The notes beneath the pieces were generated by a model that searched no databases, was not told where the DNA came from, and saw only the letters and a list, made by a program, of their open reading frames with translations. This document shows, one piece after another, positions 27,307 to 34,381 of a stretch of 64,000 nucleotides of DNA. The stretch is from positions 109,426 through 173,425 of the forward strand of contig JACOEL010000008.1 of the NCBI GenBank assembly GCA_024998625.1. The letters run 5' to 3'. Position 1 is the first letter of the stretch. The number at the start of each line of letters is the position of its first letter. This DNA comes from Nitrospira sp. GTDB lineage: Bacteria; Nitrospirota; Nitrospiria; Nitrospirales; Nitrospiraceae. The position numbers were made by a program, and so were the translations under genes.

Positions 27307-28641
27307 ATGGGCGTCAGATGGTCGAGGATCAGACGAATAAGCATATCGGGTGTGTTGGCGCTCGCCTTGTTCAGTAGCTTGGTGGGGTGTGAAAGCACCT
27401 CGATGTTTATCAAGATGAAACCCTGGGATGTTCATAAATGTGGAATGCCCTGCTGGGAGGAAGCCTGGCGGGCGAGCCAAGAGGTTCCGACCGTGGAGGC
27501 TTCCTTGGAGCGAGTCAACACCGCTGCCCGTTTGATTGAACTTGGGGAACTGATGCTGCAGGGAATTCCGCTCTCCGCAGGCTCGCTGTGGCCTCAGGAG
27601 ATGAAGGGCACGCTTACGCTGAATGCGCAAAATTTCAGTCGATTCTTCCAGGAACACTATCGCCAAGGGGCGCTGTATGCTGCGGGGCTGGGATTCCAGC
27701 CGTCGCCCTGGACAGGGCGCGCGCTGGACCTTCAACAGCGACTCTTTAGCTCGCCACCAGATCTCCACTACGAGCGGACCTATCGATCGAAAACCCCCTC
27801 GCCCGAAGACGTCCGCGCGTTTGGGGAGAAGGTGTTGGGGAAGGGGTATGACCCAGGCTTCGATCAGAATTTTTTTCGACTGCTTCGCTATCATCCGGGC
27901 TTTGAGCCCAAGCGAGAGTTGTTTGCTGCGCAGTTTGAGGGAAAAGCGGCTGAATTCCATCCGAACGTGATGGAGGCGGTGTTGGCTCTGGCCGAAAACC
28001 GAGAAGATCTCAAGCAGTTTCGAGACGCTGTTCTGCAGGGAGAGGAGATGTGCGAAAAGGCTTCTCGGGACGTGGAGGAGTCCGCGCAACGAATTCGCCA
28101 GCTCAAGGCTCAAACCTTTGGGGATGCGACGACGCCGGACGAAGTGGCGAAACGGAGCGATGACAGCGATTCCGCGAAGGGGCTGCAAGAGTTGGAGGCG
28201 CAGTTTGAGAAGGAGAAGAAGGAATATGAGGATGCTGTCAACGCGTACCAGATGTCCCTTCAACAACTGAGTGTGGCCTTGGGGCAAATCAAAGGTCAGA
28301 ATGGCGCGTTCACTCCGGAGCAACGGGAATTGGCCGTCAAGGTGCAAGCCGTGGTCGATACCGCGCGGGGGCTCTTGGGTGGGACTCGCTTCCTGGTGGT
28401 GATCGCAACCGTGCATCTGCCGAAAGCCACGCTCAATATCAGGCAAGAACTGCTGCGGATCGCCCAAAGTGGGGGCAATCTTGCGATGGCGCGCACAAAA
28501 CAAATCGTGGTGGATGCTTCGCTCCTGAAATCCAATCTTGCGCTGATCGCCAGTGAGGCGAGTGTACTGGACAATGAAAGCCAACCCTATGATGAACTGT
28601 TTCTCAATCGAATCAATGCGCCGACAGTTGCGGCGCCTTAG
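27307..28641 (+). CDS. coiled-coil lipoprotein of unknown function
   Basis: I choose ATG 27307, 6 nt after AAAGGAGGG; the ATG at 27301 abuts the ribosome site. The 444-aa product has lipobox LVGC (Cys28). The first third ('MKPWDVHKCGMPCWEEAW') holds a CxxxxC pair. Around residues 220-310 there is a long charged heptad region (EEMCEKASRDVEESAQRIRQ, then EAQFEKEKKEYEDA), a likely coiled coil. The C-terminal ~130 residues form another helical block. I know no family. Its position suggests a structural part of the lipoprotein assembly. Confidence 0.65.
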   Translation: MGVRWSRIRRISISGVLALALFSSLVGCESTSMFIKMKPWDVHKCGMPCWEEAWRASQEVPTVEASLERVNTAARLIELGELMLQGIPLSAGSLWPQEMKGTLTLNAQNFSRFFQEHYRQGALYAAGLGFQPSPWTGRALDLQQRLFSSPPDLHYERTYRSKTPSPEDVRAFGEKVLGKGYDPGFDQNFFRLLRYHPGFEPKRELFAAQFEGKAAEFHPNVMEAVLALAENREDLKQFRDAVLQGEEMCEKASRDVEESAQRIRQLKAQTFGDATTPDEVAKRSDDSDSAKGLQELEAQFEKEKKEYEDAVNAYQMSLQQLSVALGQIKGQNGAFTPEQRELAVKVQAVVDTARGLLGGTRFLVVIATVHLPKATLNIRQELLRIAQSGGNLAMARTKQIVVDASLLKSNLALIASEASVLDNESQPYDELFLNRINAPTVAAP

Positions 28642-28945
28642 AAGCGGATGGGAATTGGATACTCGTTGGACCGTCATCAAAGAGGCGGAGGGGGCAGGGG
28701 CTTGTTACTTAGGCGGTATTCTCACAGGGCAAAGGGAACGGTCCCCGAATGGTGCGGGGAAGCGGGTGGGGGCAGACGCGGGATGTGTATTCGCTCAATC
28801 CATCGGATTCATTCAAATTCAATATGTTAGCTGGGAGATCCGAGCGGGAACGAAGGTTGCTCAAGTGTGGTTGCATCATGCGGTTGGCAATCGAATACAG
28901 GAAAGTCGGGGACTAGACAATCATTCTTATAGGAGGAGGAAGGAC
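28642..28945. other. intergenic region before LPP20-like lipoprotein 3
   Basis: About 300 bases. One frame stays open through it and joins the next gene, but without a ribosome site at its start and with no recognisable protein pattern, so I treat it as non-coding. It may hold an internal promoter. Confidence 0.45.
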
Positions 28946-29584
28946 ATGAAGAAGATGCAAGCATTCTTGGTCACAGGGACACTGGCGGTGGCGACCTTGG
29001 TTGTGGGCTGTGCGGGACAAAAGCCGCAGCAAGGTGGCCCTCTGGCCAGGACGGATACGCCGATTCAGGAGGTCAAGGATCTGCCGAAGTGGGTCACCGA
29101 GAAGGGGGCGGCCTTCAGCGGCGAGCGTCGGGTGTTGTATGGGGTCGGCAACAGCGCGGGCATCTATAATCCGGCGCTGCGCCGGAAGGCGGCAGAGGGG
29201 CAGTCCAGAAACGACCTTGCGGCCACCTTGCAGGTCTACGTCGCGGGGCTCCAGAAACAATACATGGCCGAAACGACAGCGGGCAGTATGGATAAGACGA
29301 GTGTGGAACAGCATATCCAAGACACGTTCAAACAGGTGACCGAAGCGACCTTGGTCGGTGCGCAGATTGTGCAATATTGGGAAAATCCGATACGAAACGA
29401 GTCCTATGCCTTGGCACGGCTCGACATCGAACAATTTATGGACATCATGAAGAGCTACGCTGCGGCCAGCGGACAGTTCAAAGAATTGGATGCCAACTTG
29501 CGCGAATTTGTGAGGAAGAATGCCGACAAGGCGCACGACGAGCTGAACCAGGAGTTGGAGCGAAGAAAGCACGGCGCAAGCTAA
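28946..29584 (+). CDS. LPP20-like lipoprotein 3
   Basis: ATG 28946 follows an unusually strong purine-rich site (AGGAGGAGGAAGG). The 212-aa product has lipobox VVGC (Cys22). The LPP20-like core runs from DLPKWVTEKGAAF through RRVLYGVGNSAGIYNPALRR, an Ala-rich helix, 'DLAATLQVYVAGLQKQYM', and the closing strand 'NESYALARLDIEQFMDIM'. A charged C-terminal helix (EFVRKNADKAHDELNQELER) follows. It is similar in plan to the other LPP20-like genes here, so they are probably paralogues. Confidence 0.75.
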   Translation: MKKMQAFLVTGTLAVATLVVGCAGQKPQQGGPLARTDTPIQEVKDLPKWVTEKGAAFSGERRVLYGVGNSAGIYNPALRRKAAEGQSRNDLAATLQVYVAGLQKQYMAETTAGSMDKTSVEQHIQDTFKQVTEATLVGAQIVQYWENPIRNESYALARLDIEQFMDIMKSYAAASGQFKELDANLREFVRKNADKAHDELNQELERRKHGAS

Positions 29585-29621
29585 CAGGTGCTGTAGAGAA
29601 GGACGGCGATCGGTCGCGGGT

Positions 29622-29666
29622 GCTGCGGGCCCTTGTAGAAGAAGCATTCTCCTTTGGGCCCGCAGC
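29622..29666 (+). promoter_or_regulatory. long hairpin after LPP20-like lipoprotein 3
   Basis: GCTGCGGGCCC (29622-29632) pairs perfectly with GGGCCCGCAGC (29656-29666) around a 23-nt loop. No T-run follows, so it is better seen as an intercistronic structure or attenuator than an intrinsic terminator. Confidence 0.5.
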
Positions 29667-29795
29667 CTGCCGCCACCATGCGGAAGAAGGCGTGAGTTTG
29701 TTTTTCCCAACCGGGCGAATCACGGATTTAAACAGTGCAGACCATGACACACCAGCATGCTGAGGCTCCTGTAGTGAATTTAAGGAGGGGGCACC

Positions 29796-30299
29796 ATGAC
29801 TATCATGAACTGTGAGCGTTTCCTAAAAGCAAAACTCGGCGCGGCAGGGGTTGTTCTGTCATTCCTGATGATCTGCGGCGCTGGGGCCGGAGCCACCTCG
29901 CCGACAGACGGGTGGCTCATCACCCCGCAGGAAGCAGCGTTGGCGCCTGCGGCTGACGCTCCAGGCGGGGCACTGCTCGATGTAGGGCGGCAGGAAAGCA
30001 ATCTCGGACCAACGATCGAAGTCTTGAAGCCCAATGACGGCGACAGGGCGTCGGCCCCGATCGAAATTCAGATCAACTTTGTGCCCAAAACAGGAGCGGT
30101 GGATTTGACCAGTCTCAAGGTCACGGTGGTGAAGTTGTTTCCGTTCGACATCACGGACCGGGTGCGCGACTACGCCACGTCAGCGGGCATTCAGATGAAG
30201 GAAGCGAAGATCCCGGCCGGCAAGCACATCGTGCGTATCAGTGTGGCGGATACGGATGGGGCCAGAAGCGTGAAGGAGATTGAGTTCGAAGTCCTGTAA
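29796..30299 (+). CDS. secreted Ig-like-domain protein
   Basis: A 167-aa protein with a signal peptide (AAGVVLSFLMICGAGAGA). The mature C-terminal ~100 residues look like a single beta-sandwich: 'GPTIEVLKPNDGDRASAPIE', then 'DLTSLKVTVVKLFPFDITDR', 'KIPAGKHIVRISVADTDGAR'. This is the pattern of Ig-like or CARDB-like domains that interrupt other secreted proteins. AAGGAGGGG lies 5 nt before the ATG. A similar 'PTVAISSPEDRSVL...VRVSRNGAQVWP' domain occurs inside the two larger WD40-caspase proteins, so this may be a stand-alone relative. Confidence 0.65.
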   Translation: MTIMNCERFLKAKLGAAGVVLSFLMICGAGAGATSPTDGWLITPQEAALAPAADAPGGALLDVGRQESNLGPTIEVLKPNDGDRASAPIEIQINFVPKTGAVDLTSLKVTVVKLFPFDITDRVRDYATSAGIQMKEAKIPAGKHIVRISVADTDGARSVKEIEFEVL

Positions 30300-30343
30300 A
30301 TAAGCCCGTCGATGAACGGGGGAGGGGCGGGGAGGAAGCCACA

Positions 30344-31417
30344 ATGGAGAAGGATATGAGGGGCGAAACCGACACGAACCGGTATGTGCGCAGATACGTC
30401 TTGCTCTGTCTATCTCTCGTGTGGGCCGTGGTGGGGCCGGCACCATGGCCTGATGCACCGGCACGAGCTTCGACTCCGGCTCAGATCTATGCGGCGGCCG
30501 CTCCGGCGGTGGTATTAGTCGTGGCAAGTTCAGGGAGCGACGTCATGTCCGGGACCGGCTCTATCATCGATCCAACAGGACTCGTCCTCACGAATTCGCA
30601 TGTGATTTTCGACAAGGATGCGAAGGCTCCCTACCGTAGCATGTGGGTTTTCTTGCGCCCAGATCGAGTCACGGGAAATGAAAAAACGGACCTCGCCCTT
30701 CGCCTCCAAGCGACGCTTGTGGCGCACGACCCTGAGTTGGACTTGGCTTTGCTGAAAGTGACAGGCCTATCCAAGGCGCTTCCAGTTCTGCCGATGGGGG
30801 ATCCCGCGACGATTGCAATCGGGGCACGCGTGCTCGCGATCGGGCATCCCGAGCAGGGCGGACTCTGGAGTTTGACGACGGGAGTGATCAGTGCTGAGTG
30901 GGAGAACTTCACCCAAGTCCCAGGCAAGCATGTCTTTCAAACAGAAACCGGCCTGAATCGTGGCAACTCCGGCGGGCCGCTCATCGATGAGAACGGGCAG
31001 CAGATTGGGGTCAACACCTCGATGGCGAGAAAGGCGAAAGACGGCTTGGCGATCACCAGCATCAGTTTCGCCGTGAAGTCCAGTGTAGCCAAGGAATGGC
31101 TGGCCAAGCAGGGCGTGCAGGTTGCCTATGCGAAATCATTCCCTCCTGCTGGGCAAGGAAAGGACAGTGTCGCGCCGCAAGTTGGAGGTACTGTCCCACC
31201 GACCGATTCCGGCCCCAGACAGGCACTCCCGAGCGCCAAGCCCCAGCCTGCCAAGGTGCTCGAGAATCAACCGGAGGCCAAACCCGAAACGGGACCAGGC
31301 CTGCCGCCGGTCCGGCCGTTCAGTCTGGATCGGCTCATGCGCGGGTTGGCGCAGGTGAGCGAAGATCTGGAGTCACAGATGGACCAGATGCAGGAAGAAA
31401 TTCGTAAGCGCCGGTAA
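30344..31417 (+). CDS. trypsin-like serine protease (S1C, Deg-like)
   Basis: A 357-aa exported protease. After a signal peptide (VLLCLSLVWAVVGPAP) the catalytic triad is intact: His86 in LTNSHVIF, Asp133 in DPELDLALLKV, and Ser209 in GLNRGNSGGPL. The C-terminal half has no PDZ domain. In its place is a ~75-residue Pro/Gln-rich linker and a short basic coiled-coil-like end (SEDLESQMDQMQEEIRKRR). DegP-type proteases normally carry one or two PDZ domains, so regulation must differ. It sits among envelope lipoproteins 0.7 kb before the first caspase gene, making activation of, or by, the caspases a reasonable question. Confidence 0.88.
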   Translation: MEKDMRGETDTNRYVRRYVLLCLSLVWAVVGPAPWPDAPARASTPAQIYAAAAPAVVLVVASSGSDVMSGTGSIIDPTGLVLTNSHVIFDKDAKAPYRSMWVFLRPDRVTGNEKTDLALRLQATLVAHDPELDLALLKVTGLSKALPVLPMGDPATIAIGARVLAIGHPEQGGLWSLTTGVISAEWENFTQVPGKHVFQTETGLNRGNSGGPLIDENGQQIGVNTSMARKAKDGLAITSISFAVKSSVAKEWLAKQGVQVAYAKSFPPAGQGKDSVAPQVGGTVPPTDSGPRQALPSAKPQPAKVLENQPEAKPETGPGLPPVRPFSLDRLMRGLAQVSEDLESQMDQMQEEIRKRR

Positions 31418-31426
31418 GGAGCGATC

Positions 31427-32071
31427 ATGAAGCAGGTGACACCAAGAACGGTGAGAAGATGGATGCGAGAAAAAGGCCGGGCCTGCTGCGCGGCGATCTC
31501 GGCGCTAGTCATGACGGTCGGCTCAGGGGTAGCGACCACCAAGGCCGTCGAGCCGCCGGCTGCCAAGTTAGATTGTTCCGTCTACGAAACCAAATCCATG
31601 AACGTGTCCGCGGCTTTCACCGTCGCGCAGTTTGTATTCAACATCATTCCGTCGATCGGGTTCAGCCGCACGACGGGGGTCGCATGGGACAAGGTCGTCC
31701 ATGGGACCATCGCACGCTATGTCGAACTCTGTAATCGCTACAATGCGGGTTTGGTCGATAAGGCCGAATATGAAGCGCGATTGAAGGAGATCGAAGCGCT
31801 GTATAAAGAAACCAAGGAAATGGAAGAAAAGCTGTTTGCGGCGACACGGCAGCGCGCCAAGGCCTCAGGGGATGAGATGGACGAAGCGCTTGGGAGAAAG
31901 CGCAAAGACTTATCTGTCCCGCCGGAAGTAGAAGCCTCGGTCAAGGCATTAGCCGAAAAGGTGGAACACCTCGACCCGATCGGCAAACCGCTCAAGCCAG
32001 CTGCGCCTTGTAAGCCGCCGGATATGTTAGGAGCGCCGGGAGCGCAGCCAGATCCCGGACGGAACTGTTGA
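31427..32071 (+). CDS. secreted helical protein of unknown function
   Basis: A 214-aa protein starting 9 nt after the protease stop, with GGAG upstream. A long basic leader (MKQVTPRTVRRWMREKGR) precedes a moderate hydrophobic stretch (AAISALVMTVGSGVAT) that could be a signal peptide. The mature part has an apolar helix (VAQFVFNIIPSIGF), a charged coiled-coil region (KEIEALYKETKEMEEKLFAA) and a Pro-rich tail with two cysteines. No family recognised. Tight spacing to the protease suggests co-function. Confidence 0.6.
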   Translation: MKQVTPRTVRRWMREKGRACCAAISALVMTVGSGVATTKAVEPPAAKLDCSVYETKSMNVSAAFTVAQFVFNIIPSIGFSRTTGVAWDKVVHGTIARYVELCNRYNAGLVDKAEYEARLKEIEALYKETKEMEEKLFAATRQRAKASGDEMDEALGRKRKDLSVPPEVEASVKALAEKVEHLDPIGKPLKPAAPCKPPDMLGAPGAQPDPGRNC

Positions 32072-32146
32072 GTAAGGAGTCCGGCAGGAGTGGCGCCGAG
32101 TAGATATGGTGCAACGGCCCGTGGGGCTTTCGCTAGGATGAGGTCT

Positions 32147-34237
32147 ATGAAGTCACGGCTCTTGGTTTTGGCATGCATGTTTCTACTCAACGTCGTCGGA
32201 CGGGTTTATGCGGAAGGCCATCCAGAGGTGTTTGTGCAGACGGGGCACCTTGCTGATGCAGGTTCTGTGGCCTTTTCCTCGGATGGCCAGTGGGTGCTTT
32301 CTGGCGGGAGCGGAACGGTGAAGCTCTGGGAGGTGGCGACGGGGCGGGAAGTGCGAAGCTTCATGGGGCACACAGAAGCGGTGCACTCTGTCGCATTTTC
32401 GCCGGATGGCCAGTGGGCGCTTTCAGGGAGTGGGGATCAGACGATAAAACTCTGGGAGGTGGCGACGGGTCGGGAGGTGCGGACCTTCACGGGGCACAGT
32501 TCTGATGTATGGTCTGCGGCGTTTTCGCCGGATGAGCGCTGGATCCTCTCGGGTAGCCTGGGTGGGGAATTGAAGCTCTGGGAAGTGGCGACCGGCCGGG
32601 AAGTGCGGACCTTCACGGGGCACAGTTCTGATGTATGGTCTGCGGCGTTTTCGCCGGATGAGCGCTGGATCCTCTCGGGTAGCCTGGGTGGGGAATTGAA
32701 GCTCTGGGAAGTGGCGACCGGCCGGGAAGTGCGGAGCTTCGTAGGGCACGGAAATGCTGTGAGGTCCGTGGCGTTCTCGCCGGATGGCAGCCTTGCCGTA
32801 TCTGGGGGGATGGGGATGGATGTCTGGCGAGTGGGAAGCGGGGAAGAGTTACTCACCACGGTGCTGTTGGGTGACAGGGAATGGATTAGCCTGACCCCGG
32901 AAGGCTATTACACTGCCTCCCCGAAGGGCGATATCTATCTCAATGTCCGGTTGGGCAATCAGGTGTATGGCATCGATCAATTTCGGTCTACGTTCTATCG
33001 CCCCCAGATTGTCGAGGCGACCTTGCGGCTTGGCAATCGCAAACAGGCCATTGCCGAGATCTTGGGTGAAGGTGATCAGCGGGCGGCAGGCGGGGCAGGC
33101 GATTTTATTGCACCGCCGACCGTGGCGATTTCCTCGCCGGAAGATCGTTCTGTTCTGGCAACACCGAGACTCGATCTGGCGGTCACGATTACAGACAGGA
33201 GTTACCCCATTCAGTCTGTGCGGGTTTCTCGTAACGGCGCTCAGGTATGGCCGCTTCAGACTCGGGACTTGGTCGTGACCGCCAAATCCGGCGTTGAGAA
33301 GGCACCGGTGGTTCCAGTGACCGTTCCTGCCGGTGTCCGCGAATGGACGACCACCATCCCGCTGGATTTGGAAGAGGGCGAGAATGTGATTGAAGTGAAG
33401 GCCTTTAATGGGCATAGCGAGACTGTCAAGGCCATTACCGTGTCGCTACCGGCTGCTCTCGTCCCCCACGAGGACGTGATCAAGCCGAACCTCTGGATTC
33501 TCTCGATTGGAATCAATGCCTATCAGGATCGACAGATTCGCGCGCTGTCCTATGCCGAAGCCGATGCCCAGACAATCGTGCAGGCGTTTACTCAGCAGCG
33601 CGGCAAGCTCTTCCGGGATGTGCGCAGTCTCATCATTTCGGATTCGAGCACAATGAAGCCGACCTACGACACGATTCTGGACAACCTCGGGTATCTCCAG
33701 CAGGCCGGGCAGAATGACGTCGTCCTATTGTTCCTCGCAGGGCATGGTATCAACGATGACCGTGGCGAGTTCTACTTCTTGCCGAGCGATGCGGCGATTC
33801 AGTCTGACGGGTCGATCAAGCGATCCCGCGCCATCGCGAACGACGAGATCAAGAAGGTGCTGGATCTGCCGGCGAAGAAGATAGTCTTCTTGGACGCGTG
33901 CCATTCCGAAGGCGTCAGCAAGAAGAAGACGCGCGGGGTCGACAACAATCGGTTCATCAAAGAACTGCAAGCGATGGACGCGGTGATCTTGACGTCGAGT
34001 GCCGGCAATGAGCTCTCCCAAGAGGGCGATGACTGGAAACACGGCGCCTTCACCTACGCGCTCCTGGAGGGACTCAGCGGTAAGGCAGATCTCATTACCA
34101 AAGATGGCATTGTATCGATGAAGGAGCTGGATGGCTATGTCTCGGAACGGGTGCCGAATCTCACCAACGGCGCGCAGCATCCGATCACCGACACCCCCGG
34201 CGGCTATCGCAATTTTCCCGTGGCACTGCTGAGGTGA
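32147..34237 (+). CDS. WD40-caspase (C14) protein 1, exported
   Basis: ATG 32147 follows AGGATGAGG and opens a signal peptide (LLVLACMFLLNVVGRVYA), giving 696 aa. Residues ~30-250 hold five to six WD40 repeats (GHxxxVxSxAFSPDG...LSGSxDxxxKLWEVATGREVR). A linker motif (WISLTPEGYYTASPKGD, then VYGIDQFRSTFYRP) and an Ig-like segment follow. The C-terminal caspase fold has the dyad His533 (FLAGHGIND) and Cys585 (FLDACHSEG). Bacterial C14 proteases of this plan usually cleave after Arg or Lys. The exported location is unusual. Two WD40 blades are identical at DNA level. Confidence 0.88.
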   Translation: MKSRLLVLACMFLLNVVGRVYAEGHPEVFVQTGHLADAGSVAFSSDGQWVLSGGSGTVKLWEVATGREVRSFMGHTEAVHSVAFSPDGQWALSGSGDQTIKLWEVATGREVRTFTGHSSDVWSAAFSPDERWILSGSLGGELKLWEVATGREVRTFTGHSSDVWSAAFSPDERWILSGSLGGELKLWEVATGREVRSFVGHGNAVRSVAFSPDGSLAVSGGMGMDVWRVGSGEELLTTVLLGDREWISLTPEGYYTASPKGDIYLNVRLGNQVYGIDQFRSTFYRPQIVEATLRLGNRKQAIAEILGEGDQRAAGGAGDFIAPPTVAISSPEDRSVLATPRLDLAVTITDRSYPIQSVRVSRNGAQVWPLQTRDLVVTAKSGVEKAPVVPVTVPAGVREWTTTIPLDLEEGENVIEVKAFNGHSETVKAITVSLPAALVPHEDVIKPNLWILSIGINAYQDRQIRALSYAEADAQTIVQAFTQQRGKLFRDVRSLIISDSSTMKPTYDTILDNLGYLQQAGQNDVVLLFLAGHGINDDRGEFYFLPSDAAIQSDGSIKRSRAIANDEIKKVLDLPAKKIVFLDACHSEGVSKKKTRGVDNNRFIKELQAMDAVILTSSAGNELSQEGDDWKHGAFTYALLEGLSGKADLITKDGIVSMKELDGYVSERVPNLTNGAQHPITDTPGGYRNFPVALLR
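32477..32728. repeat. two exact 126-bp copies encoding one WD40 blade
   Basis: 32477-32602 and 32603-32728 are identical base for base, so the gene has gained a 42-residue blade by a recent tandem duplication. Neighbouring blades are only partly similar. Confidence 0.95.
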
Positions 34238-34381
34238 GATGATGTTTCAGGGGGTAAGGAAGTAGATAGAGTCAGGTGAATCGACTGTTTAGAAAAGGAT
34301 TGCAGAAATGTTTCTGCCGAAGTGTCGACTCTCTGCCCTGCGTTCTGATGTCCTAGCGAGCCGTGACCGAGTGTGCGGCAT

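Noticed and set aside
28553..28945. N-terminal extension of LPP20-like lipoprotein 3
   Set aside because: The upstream frame is open, but the strong ribosome site and signal peptide with lipobox begin at 28946.
29744..29762. Sigma54-like site (TGACAC then ATGC) before the Ig-like gene
   Set aside because: The spacing is one base too long and the -24 GG is lost, so it does not fit the consensus.
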